Assembly: GCA_021234155.1 (NCBI GenBank)
Contig: JAJEKV010000002.1
Span: 39,729,841-39,793,840, forward strand
From: Isoetes taiwanensis
Taxonomy: Eukaryota > Streptophyta > Lycopodiopsida > Isoetales > Isoetaceae
Length of the DNA stretch: 64,000 nucleotides
Direction: 5' to 3'
Shown: in pieces, positions 21,575 through 31,385 of the stretch
How positions within the stretch are numbered: position 1 is the first letter of the stretch
Layout of the letters: each line of letters starts with the position of its first letter
Position numbers and translations under genes: made by a program
Notes under the pieces: model-generated
Told to the model about the DNA's origin: nothing
Databases searched by the model: none
What the model saw: the letters and a program-made list of their open reading frames with translations, nothing else

Positions 21575-22649
21575 ATGTATATCTCTTTGCCGTTTGCATT
21601 TGCTAGTTATTGCATTTTGCTCGGCCAAGCCAATGAAAAAATGGAAACAATGAAATCATTAAGTCAAGGTGGGCCAGTTATGTGTGATGATGAAGACGAT
21701 GAGATAGAAATGGTAATAGATCTACAGGAAGAAGAGCAAGAATCTAGGAAAATTGACCTGGACGCATTGGCCTTGTGTGAAGCAGACAAGGAAGATGATG
21801 ACGAGGAAGATTCTGAAGAGGATGAGGATGAAGAGAGGTTGTCTGACATAACGCCAATTTTGGTGGAAGGAAAGGAATATTTATTGTTAAGTGATATACT
21901 GAGTAACCCGTCTTTGCTACGTATGTGTACGAGGGAAGACGAAGTTATCAGTACTTTGGCTAAATGGGTACAACTTTGTAGAGGACCTCGACAAAGAAAT
22001 ATTTGAAGTGTCATCTTCTACTGGTAATGCTATAGATCTTAAAATAGCATATGCGAGGCTACAGACTCGTTGTGCTGAAGAGGAGCAGAATCTGCAAACG
22101 GACGAAGAATTTCAACGTCTTCGTTCAAAGCTGTCAACATCATCTACAGGCTTGCAAGGGCCTTCAGTCAATCGCGGTAGCATAAGCCTCATGGATTTTG
22201 AGAGATTTGAAGAAGATAACCTTGAGGTGTCTTATTTGTGGGAAGTCGATGACTTTTCTTGCCCACATGCACGAGGCTGGCATGAAAGATTAAAGGACTG
22301 GACTCTGCTGCGATATATTTCAAGATTCAGGAATGGAGAGATTATCATCTTCAGCAGAACTTTCAGTCCAAAAGGGGCGGAATTTGTGTATTACATTCGT
22401 GCATTGTGCATGTTCGGCAAGCATTCTTGTTTGGCATCTAACATCGAAAGGGATATAGCAATTAGGGATGTCGTGTTAGAATATTTTGATGACCAAGCCG
22501 GTCTACATGTGAGTATTATGTTAAATTTCTTAGCAGCTGGCTTGAATCACCCGAGGTTGGAAGCTGGGCTCGATAACATGGGAGTGATTCCCATGCTAGA
22601 TCAGTTCGGAAGGGGATTGAAAGAGCAGGAAATTGAAGATGAAAGTTGA
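21575..22649 (+). pseudogene. Acidic protein, unknown family, frameshifted
   Basis: The first frame (21575-22006) has an acidic region (DDEDDEIEMVIDLQEEE) and a second Asp/Glu run around residue 75 (EADKEDDDEEDSEEDEDEE), then LLLSDILSNPSLL. The second frame, open to 22649, continues with EDLDKEIFEV just upstream of 22008, so one indel near 21975-22000 joins them. The downstream part (about 210 codons) has a mixed, folded-protein composition, including HERLKDWTLLRYISRFRNGE and IERDIAIRDVVLEYFDDQAG. I do not recognise it. Acidic tracts of this type occur in histone chaperones, which would suit the neighbouring H3-like gene, but that is inference from composition only. Confidence 0.5.
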
Positions 22650-22984
22650 AAAATGGTAAGTTATGTAGCAATAACATTACGTTTTATGTATCAATAAAAT
22701 TATGTAGCAATAAAATTACGTTATCTATCATTGAAATTATTTATATCAGAAATGTTATTTGTATTTTATTTGGTAAAAATTAAATATTAATGGGAAAAAA
22801 ATTTTCATTTCTTCACACGACGCGAGAAGTGACGGTCCATCTGCCTGATTAACGACATTCTTCACATCTTGTGACATAAGCTATTACGAGATTTAAGAAT
22901 CATGTAGCACTTCCGCTTTCGTTCCTCTTCCGATCTTCCACTTCCTCCCTTCCACTTGCGCTCCTCTTCTGCCTCCTGCTCACG
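22650..22984. other. Spacer holding hairpin unit H3 (22812-22876)
   Basis: AT-rich spacer with several near repeats of ATGTAGCAATAAAATTA at 22660-22720. The hairpin unit has left arm TTCACACGACGCGAGAAGT (22812-22830) and a right arm around ATTCTTCACATCTTGTGAC (22858-22875). The right arm is more diverged than in other units. It lies about 108 bp before the next ATG. Confidence 0.65.
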
Positions 22985-23386
22985 ATGGCAGCTGCATCTC
23001 CATCATCTTCATCTGCATCTCCATCATCTTCTAGCAAGCGGCCACGCCAGAAACCCCTCTGGCCCGCCCTGAGCTCCCTGTGGACATCACCCTTGCCGTG
23101 GTGATGAAGAGATTCAAAGATTTACAAAGAGAACAGTCGTCTGGCAGCTGAGAATATCTTGGCAGTGGACAAATTGTCCTTTACGAGAGGGCTTCTTCAT
23201 GAGCGAGACATCGAGCTCGCAGAAACCTTCACCTTATACCAAGAGGCAAATCAGCACAGGGCCAAGGCAGTTGAAACTGCCCACAATATTTCTTTGGCCC
23301 TAGAGGATATGGAGAAGAAGCTCCGACCTGCGGAGGACGAAAATGCAGCTTTAAGACTTCAGCTAGAGGATGAGGAAGATCCATAG
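22985..23386 (+). pseudogene. Coiled-coil protein, paralogue 1, frameshifted
   Basis: The start MAAASPSSSSASPSSSSKRP is Ser-rich. A frame change near 23050 restores a segment PELPVDITLAVVMKRFKDLQ. Another near 23135 gives AAENILAVDKLSFTRGLLHE and then a heptad-like region (AETAHN-type, ALEDMEKKLRPAEDENAALRLQL) ending at a TAG at 23384-23386. The PEL.(V/A)DI.L.V.MKR.K block aligns with the two genes downstream at 24181 and 25134, so the three are paralogues. About 130 residues; role unknown. Hairpin units flank it on both sides. Confidence 0.55.
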
Positions 23387-23477
23387 GCAATATTTCAATG
23401 TATTCATCTTGTTTTTATTTCAATGTATTTTTTGTATTTCAATGTGTTCATCTTGTTTTCGAAAGTTTGTGTCAAAG

Positions 23478-23567
23478 ATCACACGATTTTTTTTTTCAAA
23501 GATCACGCAATGCAAAATGCCATGTTTGCAAATAAGTAGCACACAATGGATTTCGCGTCGTATGATC
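23478..23567. repeat. 67-bp hairpin unit H4 with an extra left arm
   Basis: Left arm GATCACGCAATGCAAAAT (23501-23518), right arm ATTTCGCGTCGTATGATC (23550-23567); total 67 bp. A second, partial left arm, GATCACACGATT, lies just upstream at 23478, before a T run. Confidence 0.8.
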
Positions 23568-23699
23568 TCCGAAGTGTATACCTTGTCTCCTATGTACATT
23601 TTCCTATCTTATTAATCAAACCTTTTGTAATACAAATAACTTGCTAAATGTTGCTAAATCTTGCTCAATAAAGGCTGTTTAGCTTACTTATTCTTCGAA

Positions 23700-23766
23700 G
23701 ATCATACGACGCGAAATGCCATGTGATCACAAAAATTGCACATACCTTATTTCGCGTCGTATGAGC
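23700..23766. repeat. 67-bp hairpin unit H5
   Basis: The best-preserved unit: left arm GATCATACGACGCGAAAT (23700-23717), right arm ATTTCGCGTCGTATGAGCTC (23749-23768). The 18-bp arms are almost perfect and the 31-nt centre is unrelated to that of other units. Confidence 0.9.
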
Positions 23767-23997
23767 TCACATATCTCCATGTGATGTGAATCATGTACAT
23801 GCAAAGCATGTGGCATATGGATTTATACGATGGCAGCATGCAAAGCAACTGGCATAAACGTGGTATTTTCATTGAAGTTAAATAAATTTGATTTTTAAAG
23901 TAAATGCGGTTACTTGCGCGGCCATGATGGCGTCGTATTTTGTACGGCCTGTCCATTGATAAGATGGGCTTGCACATCATACCATTGGCATCTGACG

Positions 23998-24063
23998 GAT
24001 CCTATGATGCAAGCATTGGATGTCGTTGCCTATATGTATGCTATCATTTCGCCTCGTATGATT
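23998..24063. repeat. Hairpin unit H6 (66 bp)
   Basis: Left arm GATCCTATGATGCAAGC is diverged (23998-24014); right arm ATTTCGCCTCGTATGATT (24046-24063) is close to consensus. Confidence 0.65.
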
Positions 24064-24120
24064 TTATTACACCAACTTTATAGGTAATGGCAACCGTATA
24101 TGCCAACGTATCTGTAGCCT

Positions 24121-24128
24121 CTATATAA
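24121..24128 (+). promoter_or_regulatory. TATA box before coiled-coil paralogue 2
   Basis: CTATATAAAG lies about 55 bp before the ATG at 24181, the normal distance for a TATA box plus a short leader. It suggests that each cassette could have its own RNA polymerase II promoter. Confidence 0.5.
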
Positions 24129-24180
24129 AGCATTGGATGCCATTGGTTCAGCCATCTCCCTTTCGATCTCATCTCTTTCA

Positions 24181-24621
24181 ATGGCCTTCAGCTCCAGCTC
24201 CATCCCTGCCGAGATTCTGTCTCAAGTTCTAGTGAAAGAAATGAAAAACATTCGTGCCCAAACCAAGGAGCAAATTCGGCTCCTCAAAGAGAAGAATGAT
24301 GAAGACGTCGCCAAGTTGATGGCGGCAGAGGACAAGACCATCTTCTACATGGAGGTCATTCAAGTGCGGGACAATCAGCAGGCTACAATAGACTGCGAAT
24401 TGCGCGCCACAAGGTTTAACCTCTAAGAGAGGCATAGGGCCGCCATCGAAGCGGGTGAGGCTGCTCGCGTTCAATTCGATGAGTGAGAGGACAAGCTTGC
24501 AGAGTATGAGAACGTGGTTGCCGGGCAGGCAATCTTGTTGGAGGAGCAGAACAGAACCATTAATGCCCTTCAGCAAGAGCTTGCCCGCCAGCAAGAACTT
24601 GCCCGCGGCCACTCTCGCTGA
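24181..24621 (+). pseudogene. Coiled-coil protein, paralogue 2, two nonsense codons
   Basis: The reading frame runs 147 codons from MAFSSSSIPAEILSQVLVKE to a TGA at 24619-24621. It is broken only by a TAA at 24424-24426 and a TGA at 24484-24486. The N-terminus is Ser-rich, then PAEILSQVLVKEMKNIRAQT, equivalent to the PEL..DI.L.V.MKR.K block of the paralogues. The rest is charged and helical: LLKEKNDEDVAKLMAAED, then AEYENVVAGQAILLEEQNRT and ALQQELARQQELARG, a likely coiled coil. No known family. Hairpin units H6 and H7 flank it at 118 and 160 bp. Confidence 0.6.
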
Positions 24622-24780
24622 CACTCTCGCTCCCGCATCCGGCGCCTGCTAGAGGGGCCGTTCTTATTTAGTGTTTGTAATTAGTTTTGTTTCGCAATCG
24701 AAAAAGTGTTTTAGAAACATGTGCAGAATATTAACTTTTGCCTATTTTTAATTTTCCATAACGTATAGCACGACAACAGG

Positions 24781-24847
24781 GATCACATGAAGCGAAATCC
24801 TACGCTAGGTTTTGAAGAGCGGGTCAAGTTTTTACGTGCTGTGATAC
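24781..24847. repeat. 67-bp hairpin unit H7
   Basis: Left arm GATCACATGAAGCGAAATCC (24781-24800), right arm TTTTTACGTGCTGTGATAC (24829-24847), with several mismatches between arms. It follows coiled-coil paralogue 2. Confidence 0.7.
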
Positions 24848-25133
24848 ATTGAACTTAGAATAGTTAATTTGTTCCAGCGGACAGTAAGTGTGTGTTGACA
24901 GTCTTCCATTTAAATGGATCCATACCTTTACACATAGTATCAACAGAATCTTACCAAAATCAAATGATCCGCCCCGCAGGTGTGACAACGGCGGACTTTA
25001 TTTGATATGGTCAAGAACAATATACATATAAATTGAGGTCGTGGCAATGGCCTTGCAAAATTCTAGGTCCGGTTGGAATACTAGCGTATTCTCTTCACAT
25101 CTAACATCTTTGCGTCTTTCAGGTTTGGCATCT

Positions 25134-25540
25134 ATGGCCTCTTTATCCTCCACTGCTGAGAAACGAAAACGCCCGAGTCCAGAACTCTCTGCTGACATAG
25201 TTTTGGGTGTTCTAATGAAGAGGTTGAAGGAGCAAGATGATCTTTTAAATAGCAATGTCAAAATCATTTGGCAGAAAGAAGAACAAAATGGATTCAACCT
25301 GCTCATGCTTCAAAGCCAGGAGAGGCATATCAGGCGGTTAAATAGAAGGCTAGACTGGAGAGGAAGGTTATGCCCCAACAACTGCACTGAGGTGGTGTTG
25401 ACAGCAACGAGGTTGTGGCAGTGGCACGGGAGCGGGACCTGTACAAAGATATGGTAGACCAACTGAAGAACTATTGGATGTTTTACTTGCGTGCCTAAGA
25501 AGAGGAGACGGAGGAAGAGCTCGCATTGGAGCAACAATGA
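25134..25540 (+). pseudogene. Coiled-coil protein, paralogue 3, frameshifted
   Basis: Starts MASLSSTAEKRKRPSPELSA and keeps the family block ADIVLGVLMKRLKEQDDLL, then QSQERHIRRLNRRL. A frame change near 25350 gives ARLERKVMPQQL, and another near 25400 gives VAVARERDLYKDMVDQLKNY to a TAA at 25496-25498. The frame then continues as EEETEEELALEQQ to a TGA at 25538-25540. I chose the ATG at 25134 because its Met-Ala-Ser context matches the paralogues; the frame is also open from 25041. TATAAA at 25026-25031 could serve as a TATA element for the upstream start. Role unknown. Confidence 0.55.
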
Positions 25541-25617
25541 CTTGTTCTGTTTTGTTCTCGAATGTAACAATTTTTCCAACTTTAAACAAAGTAATTTTTT
25601 TATTACTGTCCTGAACA

Positions 25618-25684
25618 GCATCACAACACGCGAAGTCACATGAATGCAAATAATAGCAAATATGAATTTTCGTGCCATATGATC
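25618..25684. repeat. 67-bp hairpin unit H8
   Basis: Left arm GCATCACAACACGCGAAG (25618-25635), right arm TTTTCGTGCCATATGATC (25667-25684). The arms are diverged but in register, and the unit follows coiled-coil paralogue 3. Confidence 0.65.
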
Positions 25685-25691
25685 CAAATAT

Positions 25692-25758
25692 GATCATATG
25701 ACGTGAAAGTACAGCTATGCAAATGACGACGTAGACACGTACTTCGCATCGTGTGAAG
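25692..25758. repeat. 67-bp hairpin unit H9
   Basis: Left arm GATCATATGACGTGAAAGTA (25692-25711), right arm TACTTCGCATCGTGTGAAG (25740-25758). It starts 7 bp after H8, so two units stand back to back at the right edge of the array. Confidence 0.8.
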
Positions 25759-25831
25759 CACTATGCATTACAAGTAGGCTTTACCGATTCTTTGTCTCTT
25801 AGATTTCCAGTCTTGCAATGCTTGTGGGGCC

Positions 25832-28015
25832 CTACAACATTGCTACACAAGCTTCCGTTTCCTTGTTCAACATTATGCCAATGGTGTTTACCACTTCTGG
25901 GTTGCTCCTTAAAGCCACCTTCTTGTCATATTTAGCCATCGCTCTTCTATAGAACCACTCTGTCATCTGTCTGAGGGGGGTTGGTTCCCACATTTCCATC
26001 CCCTCTTTAAGTGTTCCGATGAAAGGATATTTTAGCTTATGCGACTTCTCCATGCCTTATGCACTTCAGACTGCTAGGCTACCATACTTCTTAAAAACCC
26101 AAGGTGCATGAGCCCAAAAGATGTGCAAATAGTGCGTGACTTCACTCTCTCCCCATGCATCTATGTAAGCCTTAATAAATTTGTTATTCGCTTGGACAAA
26201 TATTTCTGCATCTTCTTTTGTGAGGTCCATTCTTTGAATGTATGGGAACAATTCAGACAATGCATCACATGCTTTTTTTTTCTCAATGCGAAACGAACGC
26301 CATCTGTGCGGTCTTGTTCTGCATCAACCAGCAATTTTCCATATTCATAGACCTTTTCAACCATACTATTTTTGTTGGAAGCCTCTTTATTATTCTCCAT
26401 GAAGCATCATGCTTTCACTCCTCCAATTGACAGCTTACGAGGCACACTTGTTCTTCCTGACCTTTTCTCATCGAGTTCTAATTTGACATTCCCACCATGC
26501 AAACCTGCTTCTGATAAAATCTGCTCAACTCTACTAATTCCTTCCTCTATTTTCTTTTTGTCTGGAATATTCCACACGAATTTGCAGCTCAAAGATATCA
26601 TCTTGTCGATGATTCTCACGAAGTCGTGCAAAGTGCAGATATGGACCTTCTCCAATGGAATGGGGAAAATACCATGGAAATTGGGATCCTTTTCTCCTCT
26701 AATAGGAGCATTTGCTTGATTAAGGGACAATGTTGAAACTGTCCTCCCAGTAGTTGACTTCCTTGCATGATTGCAGTAGAGACAACTTTTGCAAGTTCCT
26801 TGTCCTCCACCCCTTATGTTGTACATTGGTTTCTCAGTTTTTAAATCGGAGGCCAAGTAAAAGATGACTTTGTAAGAACCATATTGATCTACTTGCAGTT
26901 TTTCCCCTCCCTCGAATCTGGATATTATATTCGTGATGTCAGTTTGGCTAAACACCCATTTCAGCACCTCGTGTGTCTCTTTCTGAACTTTAAGGAGACC
27001 TAACCACCAGGTGTCATCTTCAGATTGACATGAGAACCATTTCTCGACGGCCTTTTTCTCCATGTCTGCCACCTCTACATCTTTGTTGCTATTCATGTCG
27101 CTCTTTGATTTAGCATGTGCAATTGCATTCTCAATTGCTCTGTTCATGATGTCAATGGATACCCTCTCATACTTCTCAAACTTGGTGAGTTCCATTTCAT
27201 CCAATTTTATACAAACTTCAGTCTCACCATTGGTTTCTTCAACTGTTAAGTCGTAATATTTGACAACGAATTGTAGGAGACCAACTAGGCCAAGCCAAAG
27301 ATTGTTTCGTTCATTCATACCGACTATATCACAACAATCTTTGCCATTCTTATCCTTTATGGCTATGGCAGGCCCAGCACATTCAACGTGGTGCATCTCT
27401 CCTAATATGGCATACACCATCTTTGTCCTAGTAACTCTTGTATTCTCAACAATTTGTGGATGTGGAGCAAATACTTTGTTTGGGCCCATTGTTTTCAATG
27501 CTTCGTGGAATGGCTTGAACAGAGAATGGTAACCAAGCCTACGAATGCCTACATCGCCACAAACAGTCTGGACCTGCCACTTCTAGCTTCTTGTATATCT
27601 CTTCTAGTACCATTTCCAATACCATCTTCTTTAGAGAAGAATTGTAAGGCTGGCGAATCATGTCCACTATCTCCTTGTTTGTCGCTAGGTTTTTCAATAC
27701 GTAACCAAGATTGCTTCTAGTTTTGCCACATCTTGATTGGCCTTTGCTAGTGTTGTAAACACACCTTGAGGCCGTGACCCTGTGTCTGAATGCACCTGCT
27801 CCAAACTTCAGTTCCTCTATCTGTCGAAAGTTCTTCTTCCTCCCTCGCAAGCCAAGCGGTGTCTTCTTCAAATTTCTTAACCTATACTGAAGCCCAAAGT
27901 TTGCTTTTTTTAGCTCTTTGATCTTTTTCTGCAGCTGTCCTATTACCAATTTGGGCTTGTCCACTTCGTATCTCAGAGAGTTTTTTCTCTCGAGGCCATC
28001 ACTCCTTTCCTTCAT
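25832..28015 (-). pseudogene. Broken minus-strand gene, possibly transposase-like
   Basis: Four ORFs read leftward as one decayed protein. From the start (28015), a coiled-coil segment (VIGQLQKKIKELKKANFGLQ) is followed by a basic region. The frame changes near 27570. The 363-codon central ORF (26407-27498) contains YNIRGGGQGTCKSCLYCNHA, a Cys-rich knuckle, and IPLEKVHICTLHDFVRIIDK. The last parts give YLHIFWAHAPWVFKKYGSLA (26066-26260) and GMEKSHK (about 26053). The combination '(I)PL..V...LH...R..D' plus 'Y.H....H.P....KYGSL...QG.EK' recalls a family of uncharacterised ORFs that is abundant in invertebrate genomes and behaves like a mobile-element product. I could not identify DDE residues with certainty. 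It is on the opposite strand to the hairpin-punctuated cluster and could be an independent insertion. Confidence 0.4.
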
Positions 28016-28795
28016 TACAGTGGAGTAATGAAGCGAAAGAAAAAAAGCTGCTGGTTTAAGTTATAACTCTATTGTGACAATTGGAAACAGCTCCTCTCAA
28101 GAAACTGTATTCGATTCTGAATACCTTCATCGTCTCTTAATCTCTCACAATATCCAAGGAGGCCAGAATTACCGTCACCACAAAATCGGACTAAACTTGA
28201 CACGTCCCGAAATAACGGTTTCTTACCACTTAACGGATCCAATGGATGTAAACTGCCATCCGTCCAGATGTCGATACTTTTTGAGTCTGTAAGACACACT
28301 TATGCACATATCTTTGTACTCATTTTGGGGTCCCCAACCTAATGTGCCATGTGGGTAAAACATGAGGTATTGAAGTGGTTCCTACATAGGATCAAGAATG
28401 CTCATAAAGGTTGGTTCCCCTTGATTTTGTAGCCAGACACCAACGATCTGAGGCCTAATGTCGGCCGTGTTATTGACTTTGGCAATGGTCGCAATATCGC
28501 TTGCAATCGCTCCTTCAATTGTTATGTATGCTAATGACATGTGCATGCTATCCATAGTCCAGAGATTTCAAGTAAATGGATTTATCTGATCAAGGATTGA
28601 ACCGATAATTGCAATCCATTGGTATGGCACCCTCTCATTTTGCGCCTGCATGTAGCGTTGTGACTCATCATAGATATACCAATGTATAGGATTTCCAATG
28701 TCTGTCATAGGAAGTAGTCGATGGTATGTGCGACCAGTAATCGTGAGGGATGATGGAAAATCCAGATTCACAAATCCATCGTCATCTTCGAGCAC
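28016..28795 (-). pseudogene. Possible 5' continuation of the minus-strand gene
   Basis: Two short ORFs (28069-28299 and 28568-28795) have protein-like composition, for example DIWTDGSLHPLDPLSGKKPL and TDIGNPIHWYIYDESQRYMQ. They read in the same direction as the gene that follows. They may be upstream exons or decayed N-terminal parts of it. No domain recognised. Confidence 0.3.
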
Positions 28796-30289
28796 ACTAA
28801 AGCAAAATAATTTATTCGCTTTTCTGGCTTCTGTATTAAAATGTGTTCTACAAGTTATTTAATGTTGGGGGTAAATGGTGTAACCGTGGCAACTGTTATC
28901 TCCCATTATTGCAAGAAAACCCATCTTGCTCCAACATTAAGTAGTGGGATCTGGCAATAGGTGCACCTTCATTCCATGTGAACATCATGTAAGCTTGATT
29001 TATTGCAAAACTCATATGCGTTGTACGAGCTTGCCAATGAATTGAGTGTCCTTGTTCTGGACCCTCCATTGTGTAGCATTTTGTACACTGTATTTAGAAA
29101 TCTCTAGACTATGACTGCGTGGTGCCTAATCTGGTCACATCTACGAAGTAAGTTTGTCTTTAGTTTGGAACTTCAAATTTAAATTTTGGCAAAATATACG
29201 ATAAGCAAGTTTTGTTGTTTGCATATTCAAATGAAAAACTGAAATCATCGTATGAATACTCTAGGAGCTAAATACCATTTGAAAATTTTATCCTATAATT
29301 CTATGTTTTAGATTGCATCATTTATAAGCTTTGACATATTTTCACACACAACTTTAAGATGGTAATCATGTGCAAGCTAAGAAACACGATGCTAGAAACT
29401 TCCTTAGTATGATGCTCACGACATGTTCAATGTTTGAATGATTATGTTTCGGACAAGCCTTGTCTATATTGGAATCTTCTTCTCCCAAGTTTTGAATGTT
29501 ACCCAAATGATATATTTGTATATATCATATGAAGAAATTATTGGGCATCCTGCTCAATATATTAAATGTGCATAGATCCACATACTTCTTCTTCACATGT
29601 TATATGGTTAGTAATTGGAATCTTATTTTTCAAGGCCCCATTTCAGCTCTACGCACGTACCTTTTGGTTCCAAATACTCATTCGTACGGGCTGTCTTTTT
29701 GTTTTTTTCATTCTTTTTCAAACCCAAAAACACACCATCTCCATTTTTTTCACAAAACGGAACTATGGCTATTGATCTTGAAAAGAAAGCGTCTAAGCTC
29801 CTCCAGAATGCAAATCATTGCCGTAGCCAGGAGCTCCAACTCCGATGCCCGATACCCTGTTTGTGAGACTGTTGCAAACAACCACCCCAAATGCATGAGG
29901 AAGGGATAGACCACGAACTGTAGCAAAAAAAAGTAGCATGTAGTATTCAATGTTTGTGGATATAAAGGATTTCCTTTTATTAGCTTCAAGATCCAACTCT
30001 ATATAAAGGTTCCTCCTTTATATTTCAATAGTCCATCTTTTTCTATTGTTAGTTTGATGCCGTAATAATATCTTCTCAACTCTAAGATATTTCAATGGCC
30101 CTTAGGTAAGGTCCTTAAAACCAATGGTCCATCCAAAAATAATAATTTTTTTGATTAAGAAATTTTTCCTTCAATTAAAATTTTGAAAAAAGCATTTGCC
30201 CAACGTAATTGGTTGAACAAGCGCATTACATTTATTTTGTTTTCCTTTGTTCTTTCTTGTATCATTTTGTGCTTCTAACATTCTTTTTT
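28796..30289. other. Gene-poor AT-rich interval
   Basis: No supported gene. A short frame at about 29765-29864 (MAIDLEKKASKLLQNANHCR) has a plausible helical start but ends after 33 codons. It could be a gene fragment; I would not call it. Confidence 0.4.
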
Positions 30290-30520
30290 GTAATCACTTC
30301 ATTCGGACTTTGGTATAACCTGTTTTACTGTATGGTTCTGAAGTATGGGGGCCTACAATTAGTGCTAGTGCTTGGGAAAGCTTGGAACGGGTGTAAAAGT
30401 CCTTTCTCACTTACAGCCTAGGAGTCAAAATTATGGTGCCCTACGCTATTCTTTTATTTTTTTTTTTTTTTTTTTTCCGTGGACGTTAAAAAAATCTATT
30501 CTATTCTATTTACAAGAGAT
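30290..30520 (+). pseudogene. LINE ORF2 C-terminal fragment with 3' tail
   Basis: The frame through 30325-30445 reads LLYGSEVWGPTISASAWESL, a stop, then KSFLTYSLGVKIMVPY. This is the segment downstream of the RT domain in plant LINEs ('LLYG.EVWG...S...W..LE.VQK.FL...LGVK..TPY'). It is followed by a T run, CGTGGACGTTAAAAAAA and (TCTAT)n, the LINE-type 3' end. Most of the C-terminal region is deleted. Confidence 0.7.
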
Positions 30521-31239
30521 AGGTTTTTTGCCTCTATAACGTTCTGCCATGAAGCACGATCTCCACTATATCAGCAAGGTGCATCACATGGTTGATGATA
30601 GGTACCCTCTTTTCGCGCTTGTCATGGCTAAATCTCCCCAGCATTTGAAATGATGTTGGAAAAAGAATTGTAATGCATGGTTTGCCCGCTGGTTTGTGGA
30701 ACTGGAACACTGCATGGTGCTTTCTAGTTCTAATCCTGAGTTTTTGCAACAATATCTCGATGGTCGTTTTTCTCAGAAGATGTGGGATGCAGGTACCTTG
30801 GTCCAAGTTAAAATTGGTCATTATCGTGCACATATAAATCCCCCTTTTGGCACCAGAACCACAAGCTTATTTGCTTGCTTCTTTGTTCAGTAAAAAGCTT
30901 GTAGCTATTGCATCAATTTGCATAAGCTCCCACAAGCTACGGATTGAGACAGGTAGATGGGAGCAGCCTTAATTGCCACGAGAAGCGAGATTATGTGCAT
31001 GTTGCCAGTTAAAGATTGTTGAAGATGAAAGCCATAACTCTGCTAAAATGTCCTGCTTTTGAGATGGTCATGAATTATTATTTGACTTTAGCATTCCATT
31101 CCACTCTCCCACAACTTCTCAGAGCCCCATCTGTGCATGACTTGGCATTATACATACTTGAGGTTCTAGATAAGTGCCTTCAATGACTGGGCCTTCAGTA
31201 GTCATCATGGTCTACTTATATTTTTTCTTGCTTATCTCA
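30521..31239. other. No clear gene; one exon-like frame
   Basis: At 30696-30890 a plus-strand frame gives LSSSNPEFLQQYLDGRFSQK and MWDAGTLVQVKIGHYRAH, protein-like but unassigned. An antisense ORF overlaps it. It could be a pseudogene fragment. Confidence 0.3.
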
Positions 31240-31385
31240 TATCATTATTACTGCAAAGGTTTTTCCCTTAAAAACCTTTCGAGACAAGGGTTTTTTAATC
31301 CTAGTAGTAATGGTTGTACTAGGCCTTGTATGGGTCCCCTAGCCTCTTGGTCTTCGTGAACATTAAAAAAACCTAATCTATTCAC
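31240..31385 (+). mobile_element. LINE/SINE-like 3' end
   Basis: Ends CTTCGTGAACATTAAAAAAACCTAATCTATT, read as two pieces. This resembles the tail of the LINE fragment at 30475-30510 (CCGTGGACGTTAAAAAAATC then TATTC units). It is probably another truncated retroposon copy. Confidence 0.45.

Noticed and set aside
21664-22014. Ser-rich minus-strand ORF
   Set aside because: It is the antisense of the GAY/GAR-rich acidic region, which reads as Ser on the other strand.
22812-25758. Hairpin units as Rho-independent terminators
   Set aside because: The arms are not GC-rich followed by a T run, and the setting is a nuclear genome; fixed 67-bp length is not explained by termination alone.
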